A DNA stretch of 64,000 nucleotides from Tropicibacter alexandrii (GCF_003667315.2 NZ_RCTZ02000006.1:185114-249113); one strand, 5' to 3'. Shown: positions 19,364 to 28,375, numbered from the stretch's first letter. The notes: generated by a model from the letters alone, not told the origin. A program made the numbers and translations.

Positions 19364-19926
19364 GGCAGGATCACCGGTGGCGCATCGCGCCCGGGCGCGG
19401 CATCGGCAGGCCGGACGTAGAGCGGCGCGGGTCGTGCGCCATCGGCGGGGGACTGCGCCGCCAGCCGCGCCATCACCTCGACATGCGCAGTGATCGTGTG
19501 TTCGGTCGACAGGGCACAGGCACTGCCGAGCATGCCGGGCGCAAGAACCGGCGGGCGCATCGTGTCATGGTCCATCAGGTAGACCTGATCGCGCGGCGCG
19601 GGAACCGCCGTCCGTGCGCAATTCGACAGGTGCCGGGTCGTCTGGAACAGCGACACGCCCACCGCCGGAATCCCCAGCCCCAGCGCCAGCCCGCGCGCGG
19701 CGCTGACCGAAATCCGGATGCCGGTGAAGTTCCCCGGCCCGATGCCCACGCCGATGCGCGTCAGGTCGGCCCAAGAGGCACCGCCCTCGGCCAGCAGCTC
19801 TTCGAGCAGCGGCATGAGGCGCTCTGCCTGCCCGCGCGCCATCTCTTCGACGCGGGTCAGCACGCGCTCGCCCTCCAGCAGGCAGGCGGCGACATGGGCA
19901 GAGGAGGTGTCGAAAGCGAGGATCAT
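19360..19926 (-). CDS. tsaB: tRNA threonylcarbamoyladenosine biosynthesis protein TsaB
   Basis: TsaB (188 aa) is the scaffold partner of TsaD in making t6A37 on tRNAs that read ANN codons. It has the actin-like fold start MILAFDTSSAHVAACLLEG and the conserved IGVGIGPGNFTGIRISVSAARGLA block (about residues 67-89). The start at 19926 gives the standard N-terminus. It lies directly upstream of rimI on the same strand with a four-base overlap. The C-terminal half is degenerate, as is usual for TsaB. Confidence 0.92.
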   Translation of the reverse strand: MILAFDTSSAHVAACLLEGERVLTRVEEMARGQAERLMPLLEELLAEGGASWADLTRIGVGIGPGNFTGIRISVSAARGLALGLGIPAVGVSLFQTTRHLSNCARTAVPAPRDQVYLMDHDTMRPPVLAPGMLGSACALSTEHTITAHVEVMARLAAQSPADGARPAPLYVRPADAAPGRDAPPVILP

Positions 19927-20036
19927 GCCCGCCTTATGCCGCGTGACCCGGGCTTGCGCAATGCGGGGCGGCGGTGCAGGCTGACCTTGGGTCAGGCCGC
20001 ACATGCCGTGCGAGCGACCCTCAGGAGGGCAGCCCC

Positions 20037-20372
20037 ATGCAATTTCCCGACTTCATCCGGGCCTTTCCGGCCATCGACGTGCCCTTTCCCGAGGATGTCG
20101 TCGAGACGGCGGTGATCCGTTCCGATGACGGACTCGTGGCATTCTTCACCTTCGTCAAGGACATGGACCTGCCGCCGCACGCCCATGGCGACCAGTGGGG
20201 GACGGTCGTCGCGGGCGAGATCGCGTTCACCATCGGCGGCGAGACCCGGACATACAGGGCAGGGGACAGCTATTCCATCCCCGCCGGTGTCGAACACGGC
20301 GCGCGGATCAAGGCGGGCACGCGGGTCATCGATGTCTTTGCCGAGCCGGACCGATACGCCATCAAATCCTGA
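20037..20372 (+). CDS. Small cupin-domain protein
   Basis: A 111-residue single-domain cupin. Motif 1 reads LPPHAHGDQWGTVVAGEIAF (about residues 45-64) and motif 2 YSIPAGVEHGARI (about 80-92), supplying histidines and a glutamate that could bind one metal. A GGAGGG ribosome site lies eight to ten bases before ATG 20037. The substrate is unknown. It is divergent from tsaB and converges on nfuA, so the neighbours do not explain it. Confidence 0.82.
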   Translation: MQFPDFIRAFPAIDVPFPEDVVETAVIRSDDGLVAFFTFVKDMDLPPHAHGDQWGTVVAGEIAFTIGGETRTYRAGDSYSIPAGVEHGARIKAGTRVIDVFAEPDRYAIKS

Positions 20373-20382
20373 ACGGTAACGC

Positions 20383-20406
20383 AAAAGGCCGCCCCTCGGG
20401 ACGGCC
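20383..20406 (-). terminator. Intrinsic terminator beyond nfuA
   Basis: On the minus strand GGCCGTCCC and GGGCGGCC pair around a short loop and run into TTTTGCG. It lies 86 bases after the nfuA stop, past the CCCGGG inverted repeat. Confidence 0.6.
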
Positions 20407-20417
20407 GTGCCCCCTGT

Positions 20418-20479
20418 CCCGGGCTTGACCCGGGACCTCTGGGTCAGATCTGGCGTGGAGGCCCCGGGTCAAGCCCGGG
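20418..20479. repeat. CCCGGG-rich inverted repeat
   Basis: The 17-base arm CCCGGGCTTGACCCGGG (20418-20434) is repeated as its exact reverse complement at 20463-20479 with a 28-base spacer. The right end, GGCCCCGGGTCAAGCCCGGGGCG, is closely similar to the 30132-30154 sequence beyond another minus-strand gene. Each arm is also partly self-complementary. Confidence 0.85.
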
Positions 20480-20491
20480 GCGCGTGTCAGA

Positions 20492-21055
20492 TCAGACCGC
20501 GACGGGGCGGACTTCGGTGACTTCGGGGATGTAGTGGCGCAGCAGGTTCTCGATCCCCATCTTCAGCGTCAGGGTCGAGGAGGGGCAGCCCGCGCAGGCG
20601 CCCTGCATGTGCAGGTACACCACGCCGCGATCGAACCCGTGGAAGGTGATGTCGCCACCATCCTGTGCCACCGCCGGGCGCACGCGGCTGTCCAGCAGTT
20701 CCTTGATCTGGCCAACGATCTCGGCATCCTCGCCGGTATGTTCCGCATGGCCGCCCGATTGCGTGCTGCCATCGCTCATCACCGGCGCACCGGATTGGAA
20801 ATGCTCCATGATCGCGCCGAGGATCGCCGGTTTCACGTGATCCCAATCGGTCGCATCCGCCTTCGTCACGGTGACGAAATCGTTGCCAAAGAACACGCCC
20901 GTGACGCCATCGACACCGAACAGGCGCTGTGCAAGGGGCGAACCACCTGCGGCCTCGGACGAGGGGAAGTCTGCGGTGCCCATCTCAAGCACGGTCTGGC
21001 CGGGCAGGAATTTCAACGTGGCGGGGTTCGGGGTCGGTTCGGTCTGAATGAACAT
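20492..21055 (-). CDS. nfuA: Nfu/NifU C-domain iron-sulfur scaffold protein
   Basis: A 187-residue Fe-S carrier that delivers clusters to target proteins. The N-terminal Nfu_N domain starts MFIQTEPTPNPATLKFLPG. A His/Glu-rich linker (about residues 100-115) leads to the C-terminal NifU domain with VAQDGGDITF and the cluster-binding CxxC in GACAGCPSST. I chose the start at 21055 to match that conserved N-terminus. It is divergent from gdhA across 132 bases and followed by an inverted repeat and a terminator. Confidence 0.92.
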   Translation of the reverse strand: MFIQTEPTPNPATLKFLPGQTVLEMGTADFPSSEAAGGSPLAQRLFGVDGVTGVFFGNDFVTVTKADATDWDHVKPAILGAIMEHFQSGAPVMSDGSTQSGGHAEHTGEDAEIVGQIKELLDSRVRPAVAQDGGDITFHGFDRGVVYLHMQGACAGCPSSTLTLKMGIENLLRHYIPEVTEVRPVAV

Positions 21056-21187
21056 CTGGATCACACCTTTCGTGGCTTGTCCCATATATGCGCACAGCAC
21101 GGGCCAGCGTCAAGGATTGGAACCATTCTAAACTGTGCGTCGGAACCGCGCGCCCGGTGGCCGGTTGACCCCGGAAGAGGAGAGACC

Positions 21188-22531
21188 ATGACCGACCGCC
21201 GCACCGCCTTGACCGAAAGCTTCATGCAGGACCTGATCGCCCGGACGCCCCGGCAGCCGGAATTCCACCAAGCGGTGCGCGAGGTCGCCCATGACGTGCT
21301 GACCATCGAAAAGAACGACCCCCGCCTGCACGCCGCCCGCGTTCTCGACCGGCTGTCGGAACCCGACCGGATCATCACCTTTCGCGTGACATGGGAGGAC
21401 GACTCAGGCGCCGTGCAGATCAATCGTGGCTGGCGGGTGCAGACCTCGAACGCCATCGGCCCCTACAAGGGGGGCTTGCGCTTTCATCCCACGGTGAACC
21501 TGTCGGTGCTGAAGTTCCTTGGCTTCGAGCAGGTGTTCAAGAACGCCCTGACCGGCCTGCCGCTGGGCGGTGCCAAGGGCGGCGCGGATTTCGACCCCAA
21601 GGGCCGGAGCGAGGCCGAGATCATGCGTTTCTGCCATGCCTTCATGGCCGAGCTGTGCAAGTATATCGGCCCGGATCACGACGTGCCCGCTGGCGACATC
21701 AATGTCGGCACGCGCGAGATCGGCTATCTGTTTGGCGCCTACAAGAAGCACAAGGGGCAATTCCACGGCGCCCTGACCGGCAAGGGCGAAAGCTTTGGCG
21801 GCAGCGCGCTTCGGGTCGAGGCGACGGGCTATGGCTTGATCTATTTCCTGTGCCACATGCTGGGCGTGCAGGGGCGCAGCCTGCATGGCGTGCGCGTGGC
21901 GATTTCCGGCGCGGGCAACGTCGCCACCCATGCCGCCGAGATGGCGCTGCAAGAGGGGGCGATGGTCGTCAGCCTGTCGGACAGCACCGGCGTGTTGCTG
22001 GCCGAGGACGGGCTGACGCAGGACCATGTCGACTGGGTGCGCGCCCAAAAGGCGGCGGGGCAGGCCATCGACGATGCGCCCGGCGGGATGCGCTACGTCG
22101 CGGGCAAGGCCCCTTGGGGCGCGGTCGACGCCGAGGTGCTGTTGCCCTGCGCCACCCAGAACGAACTGGACGCCGATGCACTGGCGGCTGCCATCGACGC
22201 CGGTGCGGGGATCATCGCCGAGGGCGCCAACATGCCGCTGACCGCCGACGCCGTGGCGCTGGCCGACCGCAAGGGGCTGCTGCATGCGCCGGGCAAGGCC
22301 TCGAATGCGGGCGGGGTCGCCATCTCCGGGCTTGAGATGAGCCAGAACGCCCATGGCCGCTACCTGTCATCGGTCGAGGTCTGCCGCGCCCTGCGGGACA
22401 TCATGGGCACGATCCATGACCAGATCCGCGCCGAGGCGGGCAGTGCGGCGCGTCTGGACTACCGCCGTGGTGCGAATATCGCCGGGTATCGCAAGGTCGC
22501 GCAGGCGGTGGCGGCGTTCGGGGTGATCTAG
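21188..22531 (+). CDS. gdhA: NADP-type glutamate dehydrogenase
   Basis: A 447-residue hexameric-type glutamate dehydrogenase that makes glutamate from 2-oxoglutarate and ammonium. Hallmarks are NAIGPYKGGLRFHPTVNLS (about residues 86-104), FKNALTGLPLGGAKGG with the catalytic-site lysine (about 117-132), DVPAGDINVGTREIGYL, and the Rossmann segment VAISGAGNVATHAAEMA. Length fits the small GdhA class, usually NADPH-dependent and biosynthetic. A GGAAGAGGAGAG site precedes ATG 21188. Its stop overlaps the convergent VOC gene by four bases. Confidence 0.94.
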   Translation: MTDRRTALTESFMQDLIARTPRQPEFHQAVREVAHDVLTIEKNDPRLHAARVLDRLSEPDRIITFRVTWEDDSGAVQINRGWRVQTSNAIGPYKGGLRFHPTVNLSVLKFLGFEQVFKNALTGLPLGGAKGGADFDPKGRSEAEIMRFCHAFMAELCKYIGPDHDVPAGDINVGTREIGYLFGAYKKHKGQFHGALTGKGESFGGSALRVEATGYGLIYFLCHMLGVQGRSLHGVRVAISGAGNVATHAAEMALQEGAMVVSLSDSTGVLLAEDGLTQDHVDWVRAQKAAGQAIDDAPGGMRYVAGKAPWGAVDAEVLLPCATQNELDADALAAAIDAGAGIIAEGANMPLTADAVALADRKGLLHAPGKASNAGGVAISGLEMSQNAHGRYLSSVEVCRALRDIMGTIHDQIRAEAGSAARLDYRRGANIAGYRKVAQAVAAFGVI

Positions 22532-22911
22532 CGGCTCAGGTGCAACAGGTCCCAGCGGTTGCCGAACGGATCGCGGAACACGGCGACCGTGCCATAGGGT
22601 TCATGGCGCGGCGTTTCCTCGAACACGACGCCCGCCGCTTGTAGCCGGGCATGATGGGCGGAAAAGTCGTCGCTGTGCAGGAAGAAGCCCACGCGCTCGC
22701 CGGTTTGGGCACCGATGGCCGCGCGTTGCCGGTCCGTCACCGCCTTTGCCAGCAAGAGCCGCGTCTGACCCCCGGCGGGGGCCACCAAGACCCAGCGTTT
22801 GCCGCCGCCAAGGTCCGTGTCCTCGATCAGGTCGAAGCCCATGGCATCACGATAGAACGCGATGGCGGCATCATAGTCGGGAACGACCAGCGTGATGGCG
22901 TGCAGGTGCAT
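22528..22911 (-). CDS. VOC superfamily glyoxalase-like protein
   Basis: A 127-residue VOC protein with two beta-alpha-beta-beta-beta units: HAITLVVPDYDAAIAFYRDAMGFDLIEDTDLGGGKRWVLVAP and the C-terminal VAVFRDPFGNRWDLLHL. His4 and a late glutamate/aspartate could be metal ligands, but the substrate is unknown. It converges on gdhA and is followed 12 bases downstream of its start region by the universal stress gene on the same strand, which is transcribed first. Confidence 0.82.
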   Translation of the reverse strand: MHLHAITLVVPDYDAAIAFYRDAMGFDLIEDTDLGGGKRWVLVAPAGGQTRLLLAKAVTDRQRAAIGAQTGERVGFFLHSDDFSAHHARLQAAGVVFEETPRHEPYGTVAVFRDPFGNRWDLLHLSR

Positions 22912-22923
22912 CGTTTCGGCGTC

Positions 22924-23379
22924 TCAGGTGATCGCCTCAAGCCGTTCCTTGGACATGTCGCCGGGGACGATGGTGATCGGAACGGGCAGGCTGCCCGAGC
23001 TCTTGGTCATGTGGCTGACCAACGGGCCGGGGCCCTTTTTCGATTCCGCAGCCCCCAGCACGAGGATGCCGATTTCCGGGTCTTCGCGCACATAGGCGAG
23101 GATTTCGGCCACCGGGTCGCCCTCTCGGATCACCAGTTCGGGATCGACATTCTGCTTGTCGCGCATCCACTTTGCAAAGACCTCGAAATGCGCGTGGATG
23201 CGTTCGCGGGCCTCTTCGCGCATGATGTCGCCGACGCCGATCCAGTGGTTGAATTCATCCGGCGGAATGACCGACAGGATGGTCACGCCACCCCCGGATT
23301 TCTGCGCCCGCATGGCGGCAAAGCGCATGGCATTCAGGCATTCGCGGCTGTCATCGAGAACGACGAGGAACTTGCGCAT
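22924..23379 (-). CDS. Universal stress protein (UspA family)
   Basis: A 151-residue UspA-fold protein. It starts MRKFLVVLDDSRECLNAMRFA (first strand and helix) and carries ILVLGAAESKKGPGPLVSH, followed by PVPITIVPGDM near the C-terminus, which corresponds to the nucleotide-binding G-2x-G-9x-G(S) region in a modified form. ATP binding is therefore possible but not assured. The start was placed at the canonical MRKFL, four codons after an in-frame upstream start. It lies 12 bases before the VOC gene in transcription order. Confidence 0.85.
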   Translation of the reverse strand: MRKFLVVLDDSRECLNAMRFAAMRAQKSGGGVTILSVIPPDEFNHWIGVGDIMREEARERIHAHFEVFAKWMRDKQNVDPELVIREGDPVAEILAYVREDPEIGILVLGAAESKKGPGPLVSHMTKSSGSLPVPITIVPGDMSKERLEAIT

Positions 23380-23433
23380 TGTCTCTCCCACTTCTTGCGG
23401 GACTTTGACCGACAGGCGCGGCCCTGTCCAGCG

Positions 23434-24084
23434 TCATGCTATCAGCGGGGCGAGCAGGCCGGGATGTTCGGCGTTCAAGGTTTCGGCATCGGTGTCCGTG
23501 AGTCGAAAGACGGCCAGCGCCTGCCCGTTGTCCAAGGCCCAAAGGCGGGTGCCGTCGGGCAACAGGGTTTCAAGGTCACGGGCCATGCGGTCGAGCGTGT
23601 CGGGATCGAACCAGTCGCCATTGGCCTTGGGCGTCAGAGCGTGGCGCGTGTCGTCCAGCCGGTAGGTCACGCTTTCGCCGTCCGATGTCACGTCGTGTAG
23701 GCGGTCCGACAGGCCCGCCACGCGGGCGAGATCCTGCACCAGCAGGGCGTAGCTGTTCGGGTTGTCGGCCCCTTCCATGTCGATCATGGCGGCGCGGGGG
23801 CAAAACGGGCGGTCGTCCAGATGATCGGCGGGGCTGGCATAGGTCATCAGGATCAGCCGCCACGGGTCGGCGCGATAGGTTTCCTCTGGCCCCCATGCCA
23901 GCAGGTCGTCGCGGGTCAGCCCCGGCGATAGCGTCAGCCCCATCTCGGCCAATGTCCCGATCTGTGTGTCGAGAGACGGCCCTGCCTTGCGCCGCGCCTC
24001 CGGGCTGTTGGCGCGGACGGCGCCATAGACGACCAGCGCAGCGATGCCGAAGACAAGGCCGAACGCGATCAGCTTGAAGTCCAT
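23434..24084 (-). CDS. Uncharacterised membrane-anchored protein
   Basis: A 216-residue protein with one N-terminal transmembrane helix (FKLIAFGLVFGIAALVVYGAV) and a soluble remainder rich in Asp, Leu and Thr. Recognisable stretches are LTLSPGLTRDDLLAWGPEETY and DDRPFCPRAAMIDMEGAD. I do not know a family. Its start lies three bases after the aminotransferase stop, so the two are probably one transcript. Confidence 0.75.
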   Translation of the reverse strand: MDFKLIAFGLVFGIAALVVYGAVRANSPEARRKAGPSLDTQIGTLAEMGLTLSPGLTRDDLLAWGPEETYRADPWRLILMTYASPADHLDDRPFCPRAAMIDMEGADNPNSYALLVQDLARVAGLSDRLHDVTSDGESVTYRLDDTRHALTPKANGDWFDPDTLDRMARDLETLLPDGTRLWALDNGQALAVFRLTDTDAETLNAEHPGLLAPLIA

Positions 24085-24087
24085 GGT

Positions 24088-24951
24088 TTATGCCGTCGAT
24101 GCCGCCCAATCCCAATACATCTCGCGCACGCGCGCCGTGATCGGCCCGGCCTGATACTGGCGGTCCTCGATGGCGGTGACCGGGGTGACCTTGCTCATGT
24201 TGCCCGATAGGAAGACCTCGTCGGCGGTCTCGAAATCGGTGAATGTCAGCACGGTTTCATGCACGGTGACGCCCTCGGCCCGCAGGTTGGCGATGTGGCG
24301 GGCGCGGGTGATGCCGGACAGGAAAGTGCCGTTGGGAATGGGGGTAAAGACCTCGCCATCCTTGACCATGAAGACATTGGCCGTGGCGCTTTCGGCGACA
24401 TTGCCCATCGCATCGGCCACCAAAGCGTTGCCAAAGCCGCGCCGGTTGACCTCGGCCAGCATGCGGGCGTTGTTGGGATAGAGGCACCCGGCCTTGGCAT
24501 TCACAACGGCGCTTTCCATCACGGGGCGGCGGAAGCGGGTATAGCCCAGCGTCGTCGTGGCGGTGGCAGGGGCAAGGGGGATTTCCTCGAGGCAGATGGC
24601 AAAGCCGGTTTCCTCGGGCTGCGGGATGATGGCGGTCTTGTCGCCGTGGATGCCCCAATACATCGGGCGGATGTAGATCGGCGCGTCCTTGGGATAGGCG
24701 GACAGGCCCTCGCGGACGATGTCGAGCATCTGCTCGACGGTCATGGTTGGCGTCAGCATCAGCGCCTCGGCCGAGCGGTTCACGCGGGCAAGGTGGCGGT
24801 CGAGGTCCGGGGTCAGCCCGTGCGCCTGCCGTGCGCCGTCGAAGACGCCCGAGCCCAGCCATGCCCCGTGATCGGCAGCGCGGATGATCGGGGTGTCGCC
24901 GTCATGCCACTGGCCTTCGAAATAGGTGCGGATATTGGTGCCGGTGGCCAT
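24088..24951 (-). CDS. Class IV PLP aminotransferase (branched-chain aminotransferase-like)
   Basis: A 287-residue fold-type IV aminotransferase, related to IlvE and D-amino-acid transaminase. Visible are DHGAWLGSGVFDGAR (about residues 26-40), the PLP-lysine region VVNAKAGCLYPNNARML (about 147-163), VAESATANVFMVKDG and the substrate-loop EVFLSGNMSKVTPV. Branched-chain specificity is likely but not certain; a D-alanine or other role in the same fold is possible. It is divergent from the M20 hydrolase gene, with the 26 bp palindrome in the gap. Confidence 0.85.
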   Translation of the reverse strand: MATGTNIRTYFEGQWHDGDTPIIRAADHGAWLGSGVFDGARQAHGLTPDLDRHLARVNRSAEALMLTPTMTVEQMLDIVREGLSAYPKDAPIYIRPMYWGIHGDKTAIIPQPEETGFAICLEEIPLAPATATTTLGYTRFRRPVMESAVVNAKAGCLYPNNARMLAEVNRRGFGNALVADAMGNVAESATANVFMVKDGEVFTPIPNGTFLSGITRARHIANLRAEGVTVHETVLTFTDFETADEVFLSGNMSKVTPVTAIEDRQYQAGPITARVREMYWDWAASTA

Positions 24952-25008
24952 CTGTCTCTCCCTCGTTTTAGCGGCAGGCTAGGGCGAAGGCGGTTGGAGG
25001 TCCATAGG

Positions 25009-25034
25009 GTAGGATGGGTGATCACCCATCCTAC
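25009..25034. repeat. 26 bp perfect palindrome, copy 1
   Basis: GTAGGATGGGTGA followed by its exact reverse complement, in the gap between divergent genes. Identical copies occur at 38761, 51221 and 52684. Confidence 0.95.
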
Positions 25035-25081
25035 TTGAGGCTGCGCCCGGGGATGCTAGGGTCGGGCAAGGAGGTGCCGCC

Positions 25082-26284
25082 ATGATCCCCGTCCAACCCG
25101 ACCGTTTCCTTGCCGACCTGCATGCCCTGCGCGCCATCGGGGCCTCGGGCGTGGGCAAGGGCGTTGTGCGCCCCGCCTACAGCCCCGACGACATCGCCGC
25201 CCGCGACTGGCTTGCGGGCCGGTTTGCCGAGGCCGGGCTGGAGGTCGCTTGGGACCCGATGGGGTCGGTCTTCGGGTTGGCCCCGGGCCAATCCTTCCTG
25301 ATGGGCTCGCATTCCGACACCCAACCCGAAGGCGGCTGGCTGGACGGTGCCTTGGGCGTCATCGCCGCGCTGGAGATCGCCCGTGCCGCGCGCGAGGCGG
25401 GCGGGCCGCCCCTGTCCTGCGTGTCGTTTCAGGACGAAGAGGGGCGGTTCGGCGTGACCACCGGTTCGGCGGCATGGGCGCAGGCGCTCGACCGGGAAAC
25501 GGCCCCGACGCTGGTCGACCGCGACGGCATCACGCTGGCCGAGGCGCGCGCCGCCATGGGCGACCGGCTGGGCGACTGGCTGGACCCCGCGCGGTTCACC
25601 GGCTTCATGGAGATGCATATCGAACAGGGTCCGCTTCTGGACCAGACGGGCGGCAAGATCGGCGTGGTCGAGGCCATCGTCGGCATTCGCGACATGGTGA
25701 TCCGTTTTGAAGGCCAGCAGAACCACGCGGGCACCACGCCGATGCACATGCGCGCCGACGCCTTTCAGGCGCTGTCGGCCTTCAACCAGCGCATCAACGA
25801 GCGCTTCCGCAACGTCGTCACCCCCGCCACGGTCTGGACAATCGGCCATGTGGCGCTGCATCCGAACGCGCATTCCGTCGTCCCGGGCAAGGTCGCCTTT
25901 TCCATGCAGTGGCGCGATGGCGATGCCGACCGGTTGGACCGGATGGAGCAGATCATCCGCGACACCGCCGCCGAGATCGCAGCGGAGAAGGGCATGGGGC
26001 TGGAGTTCGGCTCGATGCTGGGCGTGCCGCCCGTGGCGATGGATGCGGGTCACCGCCGCGCGCTGTGCGCCGCCGCCGAAGCGCAGGTGCCCGGCGCATG
26101 GCGGGAAATGCCCTCGGGTGCGCTGCACGATGCGTCGAACATGGCGCGGCTGATGCCCGCCTCGATGCTGTTTGTGCCGTCGATTGGTGGGATCAGCCAT
26201 GATTTCGCCGAGGATACGGACGAGGCCGATCTGGTCACCGGGCTGAAGGTGATGGCGGATGCGGTGGCACGTCTGACAAGCTGA
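25082..26284 (+). CDS. M20-type Zn-dependent amidohydrolase (hydantoinase/carbamoylase family)
   Basis: A 400-residue metal-dependent amidase of the N-carbamoyl-amino-acid hydrolase / allantoate amidohydrolase / beta-ureidopropionase group. Metal-site motifs are [19 protein letters not shown] (about residues 77-95), [16 protein letters not shown] (about 118-133), MHIEQGPLL and [10 protein letters not shown]; the C-terminal HDASNM supplies a last ligand. Given the purine genes nearby, allantoate or ureido substrates are attractive, but this is inference. The gene is divergent from the aminotransferase. Confidence 0.88.
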   Translation: MIPVQPDRFLADLHALRAIGASGVGKGVVRPAYSPDDIAARDWLAGRFAEAGLEVAWDPMGSVFGLAPGQSFLMGSHSDTQPEGGWLDGALGVIAALEIARAAREAGGPPLSCVSFQDEEGRFGVTTGSAAWAQALDRETAPTLVDRDGITLAEARAAMGDRLGDWLDPARFTGFMEMHIEQGPLLDQTGGKIGVVEAIVGIRDMVIRFEGQQNHAGTTPMHMRADAFQALSAFNQRINERFRNVVTPATVWTIGHVALHPNAHSVVPGKVAFSMQWRDGDADRLDRMEQIIRDTAAEIAAEKGMGLEFGSMLGVPPVAMDAGHRRALCAAAEAQVPGAWREMPSGALHDASNMARLMPASMLFVPSIGGISHDFAEDTDEADLVTGLKVMADAVARLTS

Positions 26285-26314
26285 CCTGCGCCCGGTTTTG
26301 TGCTAAGCTACGGC

Positions 26315-26503
26315 ATGGATCCGGTATCGCTTGCCTTTTACGCGACGGTTTGTGGGCTCTTGGGGCTGGCCGGCCCTTGGCTGGGCCGGGCCGTCGTGCG
26401 CTTGGCCGTTGGTGCCGTGGTCGGCTTGATCGCCGTCGCGGCGCTGCCTGCGATACGCGTGATGATGGGGCTGGCCGACAGCTATACGACGGTGATGCCC
26501 TAG
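26315..26503 (+). CDS. Small hydrophobic membrane protein
   Basis: A 62-residue protein with two predicted membrane helices: SLAFYATVCGLLGLAGPWLG and VVRLAVGAVVGLIAVAALPAIRVMMG. It starts 30 bases after the M20 hydrolase stop, and its stop overlaps the convergent TauE-like gene by four bases. No family is recognised. The clear hydrophobic pattern and tight fit between neighbours support it as real. Confidence 0.6.
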   Translation: MDPVSLAFYATVCGLLGLAGPWLGRAVVRLAVGAVVGLIAVAALPAIRVMMGLADSYTTVMP

Positions 26504-27240
26504 ATCAGGTCCGTCACGCCGCGCCAGATCAGCACGATGGATAGGATGAACAGCATCGACTTGATGACCTTCATGTAGACCGCTTCGGGCAGGATTTCCG
26601 TCAGGCGCCGCCCGATGAAGGTGCCGACGATTCCCGCCACCGTCAGCCCGGCGACCAGCGACCAGCTGAGCCCCTCGAACTGGCCGATGGCCCAGTAGGC
26701 AGGGATCTTGGTGGCGTTGCAGACGGCAAAGCTGAGGGCGATGGTGCCCGCGAATTCCAGTTTCGCCAAGCGCTGCGGCAGCAGGTAGGCCTGCGCGGGC
26801 GGCGCGCCGCTATGGGTCAGGAAGGACGTGATCCCCGTCAGCGTGCCCCAGAACAGGCCGATGCCCCAGCGTGGCTCGGTCTTGGCGATGTCCATGTTGC
26901 GCTGCAACCAACTGCGCGCCGTGTACCACAGCCCGATGAGGCCGGTGAAGATCAGCAGCAGGCTTTCCGAGGTCCACGGCGTGATGATCGTGGCGATGGC
27001 GATGCCGATCAGCATCCCGGATACAAGGATCGCCACGTTCGGGCGTGAGAAATCGCGGCGATACAGCCAGACGCTGACCCAATCGGTGACGATATAGACC
27101 GGCAGCAAGGTGGCGGCGGCGGTCAGCGGGTTCATGAACAGTGCCAGCATCGGCACGGCGATGGATCCGACCGAGGACAGGCCCCCCTTGGAGATGCCGA
27201 CGATCATCGCGGCAAGGATCAACAGACTGGGTTCAAGCAT
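26500..27240 (-). CDS. TauE/SafE family exporter-like permease, second copy
   Basis: A 246-residue inner-membrane permease with about eight helices. The first half has MIVGISKGGLSSVGSIAVPML and the second THSGAPPAQAYLLPQRL with GLTVAGIVGTFIGRRL, both typical of the TauE/SafE (DUF81) family. It is smaller than the 11080 paralogue and lacks a TIGR02186 partner. The exported anion is unknown. Confidence 0.85.
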   Translation of the reverse strand: MLEPSLLILAAMIVGISKGGLSSVGSIAVPMLALFMNPLTAAATLLPVYIVTDWVSVWLYRRDFSRPNVAILVSGMLIGIAIATIITPWTSESLLLIFTGLIGLWYTARSWLQRNMDIAKTEPRWGIGLFWGTLTGITSFLTHSGAPPAQAYLLPQRLAKLEFAGTIALSFAVCNATKIPAYWAIGQFEGLSWSLVAGLTVAGIVGTFIGRRLTEILPEAVYMKVIKSMLFILSIVLIWRGVTDLI

Positions 27241-27398
27241 GACAGGCTTGTGCCCGGTTGCGGTAACAGCCGCAAGGGGATTGCTGCGCGGTCCGGTCGA
27301 TCCGGATTGGCCTGAGACGAGGGCACAACGTTGTCGACCGTCGCGTCGGCTTTTCCCAAGGTGTCAAAACGACACTCAGCCTTGGTTTTCCTGTCTGG

Positions 27399-27701
27399 CT
27401 ATTCGCCAAGCTCCCGGATTTCGCGCTGAATGGACCATTCGATCAGTTCGGCCCAAAGGGTGCGTGCCAGTTCCGGATCCAGACCCTGTTCCGACGCCGT
27501 TGTGCTGACCTTGTCCAGCACCTCGGCCACCCGATCCGTCGTGCGCGCAGGCAGGCCTTCGATTTTCTTGAGGTCCACGGCCCGGTCGATATAGCGACTT
27601 CGGGTGACCAGCAGGCCTATGAGGTCCGCGTCGATGGCGTCGATCTGTTCGCGGAGATCGGCCATGGTCCGGCAGGCATCGGGTGCGAGAAGGGTGGTCA
27701 T
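27399..27701 (-). CDS. Chorismate mutase, AroQ class
   Basis: A 100-residue all-helical AroQ-type chorismate mutase. The N-terminal helix TMADLREQIDAIDADLIGLLVTR carries the usual arginine, and the DLKKIEGLPARTTDRVAEVL segment supplies the lysine and second arginine of the active site. It should convert chorismate to prephenate, or act like PchB. I preferred ATG 27699-27701 because AAAGGA lies nine bases upstream; an ATG 12 codons earlier overlaps the TetR gene and has no such site. It lies just downstream of tetR on the same strand. Confidence 0.8.
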   Translation of the reverse strand: MTTLLAPDACRTMADLREQIDAIDADLIGLLVTRSRYIDRAVDLKKIEGLPARTTDRVAEVLDKVSTTASEQGLDPELARTLWAELIEWSIQREIRELGE

Positions 27702-27729
27702 GTCTTGCAATCCTTTGGTCGTTTCGTCG

Positions 27730-28326
27730 TCAGCCAAGAAGTTGGCGAAGGAGCCTGACAGCCCGCTCGGATCGCTCTTGGCAATAGGTTTTTGATGGTT
27801 GCGGAAGGCGACCGATGACCCGTCTGATCTGCTGGTCGCCGACCAGCAAGTCGAGGTAAAGCGCCACGGCCTCCCCGGTCTGTTCGAACTCTAGCGCGCC
27901 TTCCTCGCGGGCGCGTTGCAAGACCCGTTCGAGAAGCGGGAAAACCGCCTCGCGCCCGGCCTTGGACAGGGTCGCGCCCAATTCACCGCTGCTGTCGGCA
28001 GCGGCGGCCCGGTTCAGCGCGACGGCCCTGTCGCCCGTGAGCAGGGTCAGCAGTTTCGGCCCAAGCGTGCCCAAGATGGACATCGCATCGTGGTCGCTCT
28101 CCAGTTCGGTTTCGAGATGCTCTTTCACCTCTTGTGCATTGCGCGTGACGAGCGCCTGAAACAGGCCCTGCTTGTCCCCGTACCAGTTGTAGAGCGTCTC
28201 GTTCGAAGCGCGGGCGTGTTTCGCGATGCCCAGCATCGACGTGCCGCCGTAGCCCTTGGCTTCCAGCACCGCATAGGCCGCGTCTTCGATCTGCTGTTGC
28301 CGCAGCGATCTTTTTTCCTCGCGCAT
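27730..28326 (-). CDS. TetR family transcriptional regulator
   Basis: A 198-residue TetR-type repressor. The N-terminal helix-turn-helix reads IEDAAYAVLEAKGYGGTSML...ARASNETLYNWYGDKQGLF (about residues 12-52). The C-terminal domain (TetR_C-like, from about residue 80) would bind an unknown ligand. The start MREEKRSLRQQQ at 28326 puts a 28 bp inverted repeat 21 bases upstream, between this gene and the divergent membrane-protein operon, so it very likely represses both itself and that operon. Confidence 0.88.
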   Translation of the reverse strand: MREEKRSLRQQQIEDAAYAVLEAKGYGGTSMLGIAKHARASNETLYNWYGDKQGLFQALVTRNAQEVKEHLETELESDHDAMSILGTLGPKLLTLLTGDRAVALNRAAAADSSGELGATLSKAGREAVFPLLERVLQRAREEGALEFEQTGEAVALYLDLLVGDQQIRRVIGRLPQPSKTYCQERSERAVRLLRQLLG

Positions 28327-28347
28327 TCTCGTCTCCTGCGTGTTGAC

Positions 28348-28375
28348 AATATCCGTAACTGTAATTACGGATATT
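28348..28375. promoter_or_regulatory. TetR operator: 28 bp inverted repeat
   Basis: AATATCCGTAA (28348-28358), six bases, then the exact reverse complement TTACGGATATT (28365-28375). It overlaps a TTGACA -35-like hexamer (28343-28348) reading towards the plus-strand operon, and a further CCGTAATT half-like sequence follows at 28381. The position between divergent tetR and its target operon is what a TetR operator should have. Confidence 0.8.

Noticed and set aside
20534..21187. In-frame extension upstream of gdhA
   Set aside because: It is antisense to nfuA, and the gdhA start at 21188 has its own ribosome site and a conventional N-terminus.
27110..27508. Plus-strand open frame across the gap between the second TauE-like gene and the chorismate mutase
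   Set aside because: It mostly overlaps the antisense of two supported genes and has no coherent protein character.
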